DNA from: DASQEH01 sp038239485
GTDB lineage: Bacteria; Actinomycetota; Actinomycetes; Propionibacteriales; Nocardioidaceae
Direction: 5' to 3'
Assembly (NCBI GenBank): GCA_038239485.1
Contig: JBBSET010000016.1
Location: 1-56,914, forward strand
Length of the DNA stretch: 56,914 nucleotides
The notes under the pieces are model-generated. The model saw only the letters and a program-made list of their open reading frames with translations. It searched no databases and was not told the DNA's origin. The position numbers and the translations under genes are program-made. Positions 24,096 through 32,437 of the stretch are shown piece after piece. Positions within the stretch are counted from its first letter, which is position 1. Every line of letters starts with the position of its first letter.

Positions 24096-25100
24096 TCAGC
24101 TGAAGGAGCGGTCGGAAGGCGACTTCGTCAGGGCAGGATCTCTGGTCACGACCGGGCCGAGTACCTCGTCGATCATGGCCAGCGACTCGGGGGAGAGCCG
24201 GTGACCGCTCGCCTTGACGTTGTCACTGACCTGCTCCGGACGCGACGCGCCGATGATGGCCGACGAGACGCCCGGGTTGGCGAGCACCCAGGCGATGGCG
24301 AGCTGCGCCATCGTCAGGCCCGCCTGGTCGGCGATCGGTCTGAGTCGCTGGACCCGAGTCAGCACGTCGTCGTTCATCCGAGCGCGGAGGAGCTGGCCGG
24401 CCTGTTCGTGACCCGCCCGCGAGTCAGCCGGAGGCGCCTCGCCCGGGAGGTACTTGCCCGTCAGCACCCCTTGGGCGATCGGTGACCAGACCACCTGCCC
24501 GATGCCCAGCTCCGCGCAGGCCGGCAGCACCTCGGCCTCGATCACTCGCCACACCATGTTGTACTGCGGCTGGTTGGAGATCAGTGGCACGTTGAGCTCG
24601 CTCGCCAGCGCGTGGCCGCGTCGGATCTGGTCGGCGTTCCACTCCGAGACGCCGATGTACAGGGCCTTGCCCTCCCGCACGACGTCGGCGAAGGCCTGCA
24701 TCGTCTCCTCGAGCGGAGTCTCATGGTCGTAGCGGTGGGCCTGGTAGAGATCGACGTGGTCGGTCTGGAGGCGTCGCAGGCTCGCAGTGATCGACTCCCG
24801 GATGTGCTTGCGGGACAGGCCCGAGTCGTTCGGGCCGCCCGGGCCGGTCGGCCAGTACACCTTGGTGAAGATCTCGACGGACTCGCGCCGCTCGCCCTCC
24901 AACGCACGGCCCAGCACCGACTCCGCCGCGGTGTTGGCATAGACGTCGGCGGTGTCGAAAGTCGTGATGCCCTCGTCGAGCGCGCGCCGTACACAGGCCT
25001 TCGCCTGATCCTCCTCGACCTGGGAACCGTGGGTCAGCCAGTTGCCGTAGCTGATCTCACTGACCTTGAGACCGGACGAGCCGAGCCGACGAAACCTCAT
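24096..25100 (-). CDS. Aldo/keto reductase
   Basis: A 334-residue NADPH-dependent TIM-barrel reductase similar to potassium-channel beta-subunit-like and YghZ-type enzymes. It has FDTADVYANTAAES (catalytic Asp/Tyr), IFTKVYW (Lys), the AHRYDHETP position of the usual His, and the cofactor end GASRPEQVSDNVKA. The substrate is unknown; such enzymes reduce small aldehydes. The stop of the convergent small gene lies 61 bases away, and DUF3043 is 15 bases upstream on the same strand, so both may be cotranscribed. Confidence 0.92.
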   Translation of the reverse strand: MRFRRLGSSGLKVSEISYGNWLTHGSQVEEDQAKACVRRALDEGITTFDTADVYANTAAESVLGRALEGERRESVEIFTKVYWPTGPGGPNDSGLSRKHIRESITASLRRLQTDHVDLYQAHRYDHETPLEETMQAFADVVREGKALYIGVSEWNADQIRRGHALASELNVPLISNQPQYNMVWRVIEAEVLPACAELGIGQVVWSPIAQGVLTGKYLPGEAPPADSRAGHEQAGQLLRARMNDDVLTRVQRLRPIADQAGLTMAQLAIAWVLANPGVSSAIIGASRPEQVSDNVKASGHRLSPESLAMIDEVLGPVVTRDPALTKSPSDRSFS

Positions 25101-25115
25101 GGGTCAGACCCTAGG

Positions 25116-25709
25116 TCAGCGCCTGGGGTCGGCCTCGAGCCGGTCGCCGGCCTTCACCTGCGGCTTGGGCAGCCTGAGCCGTCGCATCTGCCAGGCCCGC
25201 AGCACGCCGTACAGGAGGACGCCCTTCGTCTGGTCGGCGCCGTACCTGTCCCGAACCGCCGCCTTGACGCCGCGACCGATCCGGGCGCCGTCGACGAACA
25301 TGAGCGCGAGGATCACCAGCCAGGCGATGGAAGGGAGGTAGCCGTTCATCCGGCCGAGGTAGAGCGAGGCGAAGACGAGGAAGAACAGCGGCAGCAAGAT
25401 CTCACCGATCGTGCGTCGCACGTCGACATAGTCACGGACGAAGCGCTTGACCGGGCCCTTGTCCCGGGCGGGGAGGTAGGCGTCATTGCCGGTCAGCAGG
25501 GCGACCCGCTGCCGCTCCCGGGCGGCCCTGACCTGGGCCTTCCTGGCCGCGCCCTCCTCCTTGCGGCCCTTTGGCGCCGACAGGCGCTGCTTGCGCGCCG
25601 CTTCGGCCTCCTTGCGGGTCGGGGTGGCCCGGCCCTTGCCGGCGGCGTTCGGCTCGGCGGCGGTCGCACCGTTGGTGGACGGGGACGAGGAGGATCGGCG
25701 ACCAAACAC
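25116..25709 (-). CDS. DUF3043 membrane protein
   Basis: A 197-residue actinobacterial DUF3043 protein. The N-terminal 90 residues are highly charged (K/R/E/A-rich), followed by two membrane helices (about 105-120 and 127-143) and a basic C-terminus with YGADQTKGVLLYGVLRAWQMRRLRLPK written in two adjoining parts, YGADQTKGVLL and YGVLRAWQMRRLRLPK. Function unknown. The start codon is GTG. It is divergent from pspA across a 175-base gap holding GC-rich inverted segments but no recognised site. Confidence 0.83.
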   Translation of the reverse strand: MFGRRSSSSPSTNGATAAEPNAAGKGRATPTRKEAEAARKQRLSAPKGRKEEGAARKAQVRAARERQRVALLTGNDAYLPARDKGPVKRFVRDYVDVRRTIGEILLPLFFLVFASLYLGRMNGYLPSIAWLVILALMFVDGARIGRGVKAAVRDRYGADQTKGVLLYGVLRAWQMRRLRLPKPQVKAGDRLEADPRR

Positions 25710-25884
25710 CAGACATGCCTTACGTGTGACTGTGGGCGCACCCGCATGGCGGGCGCCTGCTTTCGCCAGAGCCTACCGGCGATCGGACCCGTGGTATCTG
25801 ATCCGGCTGACACGTAGGGTGGCTAGCAGCGCCATGCGAGACTCTGGCGCCGTCACACCAATCACGAAGGGGCAGGCCGACTCG

Positions 25885-26643
25885 ATGAGCACGATCATGA
25901 AGCGGATGGCTTTGATCTTCCGGTCGAAGGCCAACAAGGCGCTCGACGCCGCGGAGGACCCCCGCGAGACGCTGGACTACAGCTACACGCAGCAGCAGGC
26001 CCTCCTGCAGAAGGTGCGTCGGGGTCTCGCTGACGTGGCGACCAGCCGTAAGCGCCTCGAGCTCCAGGTCCAGCAGCTCGAGCAGCAGTCGTCCAAGCTG
26101 CAAGCCCAGGCCCAGCAGGCACTCGGCGTCGGGCGCGAAGACCTGGCCCGTGAGGCGCTGACCCGCCGTTCCGGCCTGCAGCAGCAGATCACCGACCTGC
26201 AGACCCAGCATGCCAACCTGCTGGGTCAGGAGGAGAAGCTGACCGTCTCCTCCCAGCGCCTGCAGGCGAAGATCGAGGCCTTCCGCACGAAGAAGGAGAG
26301 CCTCAAGGCCTCCTACACGGCAGCAGAGGCGCAGACCAAGATCAATGAGGCGTTCTCGGGCATCTCCGAGGAGATGGGCGACGTCGGGATGGCCATCGAG
26401 CGGGCCGAGGACAAGACCGCGCAGATGCAGGCCCGCGCCGGAGCGGTGGACGAGCTGATCGCGTCGGGCGCGCTCAACGACCCGCTGTCGAGTGGCAGCG
26501 ACGACATCTCAGCCGAGCTCAACCGCGTGTCGTCCACCAGTGACGTCGAGCTGGAGCTCGCGAAGATGAAGGCACAGATCGGTCCCTCCGCTGGAGCCCC
26601 GGCCCAGTTGGAGGGCCAGGCAGCGACTCAGGAACAGCCATGA
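25885..26643 (+). CDS. pspA: PspA/IM30 (Vipp1) family membrane-stress protein
   Basis: Peripheral membrane protein that assembles into ESCRT-III-like polymers and protects the cytoplasmic membrane. The 252-residue protein is almost entirely coiled-coil, with the amphipathic N-terminus (TIMKRMALIFRSKANKALD), DPRETLDYSYTQQQALLQKV and long Q/L/E heptads. ATG 25885 is chosen; GAAGGGG lies further upstream than usual. It overlaps pspAA by 4 bases. Together with pspAA, htpX and pspAB it forms the actinobacterial/archaeal type of Psp locus, with no pspB/pspC. Confidence 0.95.
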   Translation: MSTIMKRMALIFRSKANKALDAAEDPRETLDYSYTQQQALLQKVRRGLADVATSRKRLELQVQQLEQQSSKLQAQAQQALGVGREDLAREALTRRSGLQQQITDLQTQHANLLGQEEKLTVSSQRLQAKIEAFRTKKESLKASYTAAEAQTKINEAFSGISEEMGDVGMAIERAEDKTAQMQARAGAVDELIASGALNDPLSSGSDDISAELNRVSSTSDVELELAKMKAQIGPSAGAPAQLEGQAATQEQP

Positions 26644-26918
26644 TCGTCCGCATCCTGAGCGAGGGTCAGTTCGATGTGTCAGAGGACGCGATCGAGGGCC
26701 TCAACGAGCTCGACGGCCAGCTCGAGGCGGCGATCGCGGCCAACGACGAGGTGTCGTTCAGGACCGCCCTGAGCGCCCTTCTCGCCCGTGTCCGCGAGGT
26801 CGGCGGTCCGGTGGCCCTCGACGCGCTGGTGCCGTCGACCCTGGTGCTGCCCCATGCCGAGGCGAGTATCCACGAGGTCAGGGACCTGCTCAACGGCGAC
26901 GGCCTCATTCCGGGCTGA
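26640..26918 (+). CDS. pspAA: PspA-associated protein PspAA
   Basis: A 92-residue partner of PspA. It starts MIVRILSEGQFDVSEDAIEGLNELD and ends EVRDLLNGDGLIPG, the typical PspAA pattern of a short strand followed by helices. ATG overlaps the pspA stop by 4 bases, so expression is tightly coupled. Comparative studies of Psp systems define PspAA as a conserved neighbour of PspA in archaea and actinobacteria; its biochemical role is not settled, but direct binding to PspA is expected. Confidence 0.88.
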   Translation: MIVRILSEGQFDVSEDAIEGLNELDGQLEAAIAANDEVSFRTALSALLARVREVGGPVALDALVPSTLVLPHAEASIHEVRDLLNGDGLIPG

Positions 26919-26989
26919 CTCCGTGCGGGCTGACTCCGGCCGCGTCATCAGTCACAGCACATTCACAGCGGGTCGAGGCCCTGATGGCG

Positions 26990-27016
26990 GGAACAAAAGG
27001 CACACTGGAGGCGTAG
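26990..27016 (+). promoter_or_regulatory. Candidate ECF-type promoter upstream of htpX
   Basis: GGAAC (26990-26994) is followed after 17 bases by CGTAG (27012-27016), close to the GGAAC-n16/17-CGT pattern of actinobacterial sigma-E/ECF promoters. It lies in the 164-base gap between pspAA and htpX. An envelope-stress sigma factor driving the protease half of the Psp locus would make sense, but this is a pattern match only. Confidence 0.4.
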
Positions 27017-27082
27017 TACAGGTACCGGCGGCTCTGCTCGGAGCCGTCACATCGACACAAAGGAAAGAAGCGCTTCACCGTC

Positions 27083-27985
27083 ATGGCTCGAACGAGATTT
27101 CGCAGTGATGCTGGCCTGACCGCTCGGATGACCGTCGTCATGCTGCTGCTTGGGGCGCTGTACGTCTCGGTGGCGGCCGGTCTGATCGTCTACGGTGTTT
27201 CCGCCGTCGCCGTCCTGCTCTTCGCGGTCATCGCCGGGGCCGGCCAGTGGTACTTCTCCGACAAGCTCGCCATGATGGCGATGCGGGCGCGGATCGTGAG
27301 TCCAGACCAGGCCCCCGAGTTGCATGGCATGGTGGACCGTCTCTGCGCCATCGCGGACATGCCCAAGCCGCGGGTCGCCATCGCCGATAGCGACGTCCCG
27401 AACGCCTTCGCCACCGGCCGCAGCCCGGAGCACTCGGTCGTCTGCGTCACCACAGGCATCATGCGCAGGCTCAACGACGAGGAGCTCGAAGGCGTCCTGT
27501 CCCACGAGCTCTCGCACGTCGCCCACCGCGACGTCGCCGTCATGACGATCGCGGGCTTCCTGGGTATCGTCGCCGGCTTGGTCATGCGCTGGGGGCTGTA
27601 CTTCGGTGGCGGCCGCCGGGACAACCGCGACGGCGGCGCTCCCGCGTTCATGGTGATCTGGCTCGGCAGCATCGGTGTCTACCTGATCTCGTTCCTGCTC
27701 ACCCGGGTCCTGAGCCGCTACCGGGAGCTCTGCGCGGACCGCTCCGGCGCCTACCTCACCGGCAAGCCGTCAGCGCTCGCGTCTGCGCTCACCAAGATCT
27801 CCGGCGACATGGCTCGGATCCCCACCAAGGACCTCCGCGACTCGCAGGCCATGAACGCCTTCATGTTCGCGCCCGCGATCAACGGTAAGTCGGTGAGCGC
27901 GCTGTTCTCGACCCACCCCTCGCTCGACAAGCGCCTGGAGCAGCTGGCCAAGATCTCGGCGGACCTGTCGCGCCCGAGCGCCTGA
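27083..27985 (+). CDS. htpX: HtpX-type M48 membrane zinc metalloprotease
   Basis: Membrane quality-control protease with active site on the cytoplasmic side. The 300-residue protein has two N-terminal helices (about 16-34 and 38-55), the zinc motif H141-E142-x2-H145 (SHELSH), two further hydrophobic segments (about 152-170 and 190-210) and the third zinc ligand in RELCADRSGAYLTG. AAAGGAAAG lies upstream, slightly far from ATG 27083. It is flanked by pspAA and pspAB, the known association of HtpX with the Psp response in actinobacteria. Confidence 0.95.
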   Translation: MARTRFRSDAGLTARMTVVMLLLGALYVSVAAGLIVYGVSAVAVLLFAVIAGAGQWYFSDKLAMMAMRARIVSPDQAPELHGMVDRLCAIADMPKPRVAIADSDVPNAFATGRSPEHSVVCVTTGIMRRLNDEELEGVLSHELSHVAHRDVAVMTIAGFLGIVAGLVMRWGLYFGGGRRDNRDGGAPAFMVIWLGSIGVYLISFLLTRVLSRYRELCADRSGAYLTGKPSALASALTKISGDMARIPTKDLRDSQAMNAFMFAPAINGKSVSALFSTHPSLDKRLEQLAKISADLSRPSA

Positions 27986-28023
27986 GTCGGCGCCGCCCGC
28001 ACCGGACTGCCAGACTCGACGAC

Positions 28024-28593
28024 GTGGGACTCTTCAAGAACCTCTTCGGACGCAGCGATCCTCCGACGGCGAACCTGGACAACCTGTTCGCGGTGCCCTC
28101 GGCGGCGATCACCTTGGAGGTGAGCTCCGGGTTCAAGCCCACGGGGACGGCGTCGGTCTGCTATCGGCAGGCCGAGGGCGGTGCCTTCGCCACCACCCAG
28201 GACGACCTCCAACAGCTCCTCGATGCGGACGCCGGCCCGAAGGTCGAGCGGTCGATGGACGACTTCGGCTTCACCTGGCTGCTCGTCCGGGGTGACCCGT
28301 CCCAGCTCAGCGACCTGATCACCGACATCCACGCAGTCAACAGCACGCTCGAGAACGCCGGCTTCGGGTCCTCCCTGCTCTGCTCGCTCGTCCCTTTCGA
28401 AGACGCCGCACACCGTCGGCTAGGGCTGGTCTACCTGTACAAGCAGGGCACGTTCTACCCCTTCGCGCCCACCACGGGCAAGCAGCGCGACAATGCGCTC
28501 GAGCTGCAGGTGCGCGGCGTGCTCGGTGACGACCTCAGGGTCGAGCCGGAGCTCGGCCGGTGGATGGCCGTCTGGGGAGCGCCCGGCCTCTGA
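28024..28593 (+). CDS. pspAB: PspA-associated protein PspAB
   Basis: A 189-residue soluble protein starting at GTG: MGLFKNLFGRSDPP, then NLDNLFAVPSAAITLE, matching the N-terminal pattern of PspAB; the C-terminus reads DDLRVEPELGRWMAVWG. PspAB is known as the partner found with PspA, PspAA and HtpX in actinobacteria; its mechanism is unknown. It begins 38 bases after htpX and completes the four-gene set. A link to HtpX regulation is inferred from adjacency. Confidence 0.85.
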   Translation: MGLFKNLFGRSDPPTANLDNLFAVPSAAITLEVSSGFKPTGTASVCYRQAEGGAFATTQDDLQQLLDADAGPKVERSMDDFGFTWLLVRGDPSQLSDLITDIHAVNSTLENAGFGSSLLCSLVPFEDAAHRRLGLVYLYKQGTFYPFAPTTGKQRDNALELQVRGVLGDDLRVEPELGRWMAVWGAPGL

Positions 28594-28708
28594 CGCGCTG
28601 ACCTTCGACTTCGCGCGAGGGGTCACGTTCTTGCGATGAGCACGACCCCCTCGGCGGCGTGTGGCTGCCGAGCACGCCGCGGAGATGACATTTGGGAGAG
28701 CAGGAGAC

Positions 28709-29800
28709 ATGCGGGTACTGGTCGCCGCCGACTCGTTCGGGGGCACGCTGACCGCCGTCGAGGCGGCCGAGGCGATCGCGGCGGGGTGGCGTCGCAGGGC
28801 GCCCGGCGACCAGGTCGTGGTCGCTCCGATGTCCGACGGCGGCGCCGGCTTCGTCGACGTCCTGCACGCGAACCTGGGCGGAACGCTGCTGTCCGTTCCC
28901 ACCGTCGACCAGTACGGCGCGCCCACTCCCGCAACGGTCCTCACGGTCGGTGAGACGGCCTACGTCGAGTCCGCCCAGGCATGTGGGCTGGACCTGTCCA
29001 CGCGGATGGAGCCCGAGGACGCGTCGTCGTACGGAGTGGGCCTGCTGCTCGCGGCAGCCGTCGACGCCGGCGCGCGGCGCGTGGTGACCGGTGTGGGCGG
29101 TGCCGGGACCAACGACGGCGGCGCGGGGCTGCTGGCTGGCCTCGGCGCCAACGCCACCCCCAGCCACGCCCTCACCGGCGGTCCCCGCGCCATGGAGCAC
29201 ATCGACAGCGTGGACCTGGCGGCCTGCATGGCGCAGACGGGGGGCGTCGACCTCGTGATCGCCAGTGACACCGACATCCCGCTTCTGGGTCTGCGTGGGA
29301 CGACGAACACCCTCGGCGCGCGGCGGGGGGTCGCCGACGAGCGACGGCAGTACGTCGACGGTGTGCTCGAGCGCTTCGCGACGGCGACGGACCGCAGGCT
29401 CGCCGACGCGAAAGGGGCGGGTGCGGGCGGCGGCCTCGGGTTCGCCCTGCTGCTTCTCGGGGCGGCCAGCGTGAACGGTGTCACGGTGATGGCCGACGCC
29501 GTGGGACTGCGGGCGCTGGCCCGCGAGGCTGACCTCGTGGTCACCGGCGAAGGCTCCTTCGACTTCTCGTCACGGTCGGGAAAGGTCCCGTACGGCGTCG
29601 CCGCCATCGCCGGGGAGGCGATCCGTCCCTGCATCGCGCTCGCAGGGGACGTCCTGGTCGGCGCACGGGAGATGCGCGCCCTCGGGGTCGAGTCGGCCTA
29701 CTCGATGGTCGACTTGGTCGGCCGAGAGGCGGCCCTTGCGGACCCCTCGACCAGCCTGAGCGCCCTCGCCGAGCGGGTGGCACGCTCCTGGTCACGGTGA
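28709..29800 (+). CDS. Glycerate kinase (GarK/GlxK family)
   Basis: Phosphorylates D-glycerate to 2-phosphoglycerate, feeding glycolysis. The 363-residue protein has the family start VLVAADSFGGTLTAVEAAEA, PMSDGGAGFVDVL, GVGGAGTNDGGAGLL and GEGSFDFSSRSGKVPYGVA. ATG 28709 has AGGAG 4-5 bases upstream. The substitution of Ala for the more usual Glu in DGGEG is seen in other family members. No other glyoxylate or serine-pathway genes flank it. Confidence 0.9.
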   Translation: MRVLVAADSFGGTLTAVEAAEAIAAGWRRRAPGDQVVVAPMSDGGAGFVDVLHANLGGTLLSVPTVDQYGAPTPATVLTVGETAYVESAQACGLDLSTRMEPEDASSYGVGLLLAAAVDAGARRVVTGVGGAGTNDGGAGLLAGLGANATPSHALTGGPRAMEHIDSVDLAACMAQTGGVDLVIASDTDIPLLGLRGTTNTLGARRGVADERRQYVDGVLERFATATDRRLADAKGAGAGGGLGFALLLLGAASVNGVTVMADAVGLRALAREADLVVTGEGSFDFSSRSGKVPYGVAAIAGEAIRPCIALAGDVLVGAREMRALGVESAYSMVDLVGREAALADPSTSLSALAERVARSWSR

Positions 29801-29957
29801 GGCCGGACACATGCCCAAGCGATGGAGTTGGCTAACGATCCGGGCTCGGCGTATGTCACGATGGGAGGCACACCAGGGAATGCAGGTCGGGTATCTCGAT
29901 GTTGACCCCGGACACAGGCGCACAGCGCTCACAGACCTAGCCGATGGAGCACGTGAG

Positions 29958-30332
29958 ATGACGATTCAGGACACGACCCCCTCGACCGTGACAGAGTCAG
30001 CCCCCGCAGTCGGTGTCCTGCTGACATCGGGCGCGGCCGACAAGGTCCGGGGCCTGCTCGATCAGGAAGGCCGCGACGACCTCCAGCTTCGTGTCTCCGT
30101 CCAGCCTGGTGGCTGCTCGGGGCTGCGCTACCAGCTCTTCTTCGACGAGCGCAACCTCGACGGCGACACCGTCCACGACTTCAACGGTGTGGCCGTGGTG
30201 GTCGACCGGATGAGCACCCCTTACCTGCACGGAGCGACCATCGACTTCGTCGACACCATCGAGAAGCAGGGCTTCACCATCGACAACCCGAACGCGACCG
30301 GCTCCTGCGCCTGTGGAGACTCCTTCCACTAG
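29958..30332 (+). CDS. erpA: HesB/IscA (ErpA-type) iron-sulfur cluster carrier
   Basis: A-type carrier that delivers Fe-S clusters to apo-proteins. The 124-residue protein has the three conserved cysteines C53 (GGCSG), C117 and C119 (CACGDSF near the end). ATG 29958 is chosen because earlier starts fall in unrelated sequence; GGAG lies 8 bases upstream. Adjacent carbohydrate kinase and ctaC genes are its usual actinobacterial neighbours. The Rieske protein and lipoyl synthase in this window are plausible clients, by inference. Confidence 0.93.
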   Translation: MTIQDTTPSTVTESAPAVGVLLTSGAADKVRGLLDQEGRDDLQLRVSVQPGGCSGLRYQLFFDERNLDGDTVHDFNGVAVVVDRMSTPYLHGATIDFVDTIEKQGFTIDNPNATGSCACGDSFH

Positions 30333-30450
30333 TCGGCGGCGGATTCCGTAAACGTCACGCCCCGGGATGCCCCGAGTCGCCCCACCCCGCGACCGGGGCA
30401 TCGCTGCGTCCTGAGCGGCCTCTGTGGCAGGCAGGATAGCCTTGCGTCCC

Positions 30451-31458
30451 GTGCCCATCGCCGTCACCGGTTCGGTTGCGACCGACCACCTGATGTCCTT
30501 CCCCGGACTGTTCGCGGACTCGCTCGTCGTGGACCAGCTCGACAAGATCTCGCTGTCGTTCCTCGTCGACGACCTCGAGGTCCGCCGCGGGGGGTGCGCG
30601 GCCAACATGGCGTTCGGGCTGGCCGCCCTCGGCGCCGTCCCGGTCCTGGTGGCGGCGGTCGGGGAGGACTTCTCCGACTACCGCTCCTGGCTCGAGCGCC
30701 ATGGCGTCGACTGCGCCTCGGTGCACTACTCGAGCACCCGTCATACCGCGCGCTTCATCTGCACGACGGACCGGTCCCACGCCCAGATCGCGTCGTTCTA
30801 CGCAGGCGCCATGGCCGAGGCGCGCGCCATCGAGCTCGGTCCTGTCGCCAGCCGGGTCGGAGGCCTCGACCTGGTCATCGTCGGCCCGAACGACCCCCAG
30901 GCGATGCAGCGCCACACCGAGGAGTGCCGCGCGCGCGGCTACCGCTTCGCGGCCGACCCGTCCCAACAGCTCGCCTGGTCCGACGGCGACGCCATCCGGG
31001 GCTTCATCGACGGGGCTGCCTTCCTGTTGTCGAACGAGTACGAAGCAGCGCTCATCCAGCAGAAGACCGGCTGGGACCGCGACGCGATCCTGTCGCGGGT
31101 CGGTACCCGCGTGGTCACCCTCGGGCCGGCAGGGGTCCGCATCGAGCAGGCTGGCCACGAACCCGTCGCCGTCGACGCGGTGCCGGGGGTGACGGCGGTG
31201 GAGCCGACGGGTGTCGGCGACGCGTTCCGAGCGGGGTATCTCGGCGCTGTGATGGCCGGCCTGTCGACGCGGTCCGCGGCCGCCGTCGGGTGCGTCCTCG
31301 CCGCCTACACCGTGGAACGGGTCGGCACCCAGGAGTACTCGTTCACCCGCCCGGAGTTCGTCGCCCGGCTGCGCTCGGCGTACGGCGACGAGGAGGCCGA
31401 TGATGCCGTGCGCTGGTTCGCGTCGAGTGCCGCTGACAGCCGGCCGGCCGTGTCCTGA
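30451..31458 (+). CDS. PfkB family carbohydrate/nucleoside kinase
   Basis: A 335-residue ribokinase-fold kinase. It shows ITGS-like start PIAVTGSVATDHLMSF, RRGGCAANMAFGLAALG near the N-terminus and the catalytic GVGDAFRAGYLGAVMAG near the C-terminus (Asp base). The family includes adenosine and sugar kinases; substrate not determinable. GTG 30451 is preferred because relatives begin at the first beta strand; GTG 30424 would add nine residues. It lies between erpA and the cytochrome oxidase genes, a conserved actinobacterial order. Confidence 0.88.
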   Translation: MPIAVTGSVATDHLMSFPGLFADSLVVDQLDKISLSFLVDDLEVRRGGCAANMAFGLAALGAVPVLVAAVGEDFSDYRSWLERHGVDCASVHYSSTRHTARFICTTDRSHAQIASFYAGAMAEARAIELGPVASRVGGLDLVIVGPNDPQAMQRHTEECRARGYRFAADPSQQLAWSDGDAIRGFIDGAAFLLSNEYEAALIQQKTGWDRDAILSRVGTRVVTLGPAGVRIEQAGHEPVAVDAVPGVTAVEPTGVGDAFRAGYLGAVMAGLSTRSAAAVGCVLAAYTVERVGTQEYSFTRPEFVARLRSAYGDEEADDAVRWFASSAADSRPAVS

Positions 31459-31561
31459 CGCGCCCTCCGCTGGCCCCTACCTGGGCGGTCGCGATCGACC
31501 TCGCTGGAGTAGGGTTCTGATCGACAGATGCCGGACACCACACCGACGAGGAGGGCGCCAC

Positions 31562-32437
31562 GTGGGGCGGAATCTCACCGTGCGCACCACTCGGCGCGCA
31601 CGACTGCGCCGAACCGGCTGCCTGATCCTCGTGGCCGTATCGATGGTTGCGCTGACCGGTTGCTCGCAGGCCACCGAGGACCAGTGGAAGCGGCTCGGTC
31701 TGCCCCCGGCAGCAAGCGACCGGTCGCCGTACATGAAGGACCTGTGGATCGGATCTTGGATCGCCGCCTTCATCATCGGCGGGTTCGTCTGGGCTCTCAT
31801 CATCTGGGCCTCGTTCAGGTACCGCCGCCGCTCCGACGACGAGCTGCCGACCCAGGTGCGATACAACCTGCCGATCGAGGTCCTCTACACGATCGCCCCG
31901 GTCATCGTCGTTGCCGTTCTCTTCTTCTTCACCGTCCAGAAGCTGGACAAGGTGCAGGCGAGCGTCGCGCACCCCCACCACAACATCACGGTGGTCGCGG
32001 AGCGCTGGAGCTGGACGTTCGACTACATGCATGAGTCCGCGGCCGGCGGACGCAACGTGTACGACGTCGGGTCGCCCCAGCAGGTACCCGAGCTCTGGCT
32101 GGTCAAGGGCGAGAGCGTCACCTTCAACCTGCACTCGCCTGACGTGATCCACTCCTTCTGGGTGCCGGCCTTCTACTTCAAGCTCGACGTGATCCCGGGC
32201 AAGGACCAAGGCTTCTCCATGACCCCCACGGCCGATGGCATCTTCACCGGGCGGTGTGCGGAGCTGTGCGGCCTCTATCACTCCCGGATGCTCTTCGAGG
32301 TCCACGTCGTGACGAGAGCCCAGTTCGACGCCCACATGCAGTATCTGGTCGCCAAGCACCAGATCGGCGCTCCGCAGGGCCAGCTCAACTCTCATACCGT
32401 CGCCGGACTGAATTCATCCCAAGGAGTCAGCCAGTGA
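31562..32437 (+). CDS. ctaC: Cytochrome c oxidase subunit II (lipoprotein)
   Basis: Accepts electrons through a CuA centre in the aa3 oxidase. The 291-residue protein has a lipoprotein signal (VALTGC, cysteine after the hydrophobic stretch), two membrane helices (about 62-82 and 108-126), and the CuA domain with VIHSFWVPAF and C232-AEL-C236-GLYHSRM. GTG 31562 follows GAGGAGGG by 7 bases. It overlaps ctaD by 4 bases (GTGA). Confidence 0.97.
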   Translation: MGRNLTVRTTRRARLRRTGCLILVAVSMVALTGCSQATEDQWKRLGLPPAASDRSPYMKDLWIGSWIAAFIIGGFVWALIIWASFRYRRRSDDELPTQVRYNLPIEVLYTIAPVIVVAVLFFFTVQKLDKVQASVAHPHHNITVVAERWSWTFDYMHESAAGGRNVYDVGSPQQVPELWLVKGESVTFNLHSPDVIHSFWVPAFYFKLDVIPGKDQGFSMTPTADGIFTGRCAELCGLYHSRMLFEVHVVTRAQFDAHMQYLVAKHQIGAPQGQLNSHTVAGLNSSQGVSQ

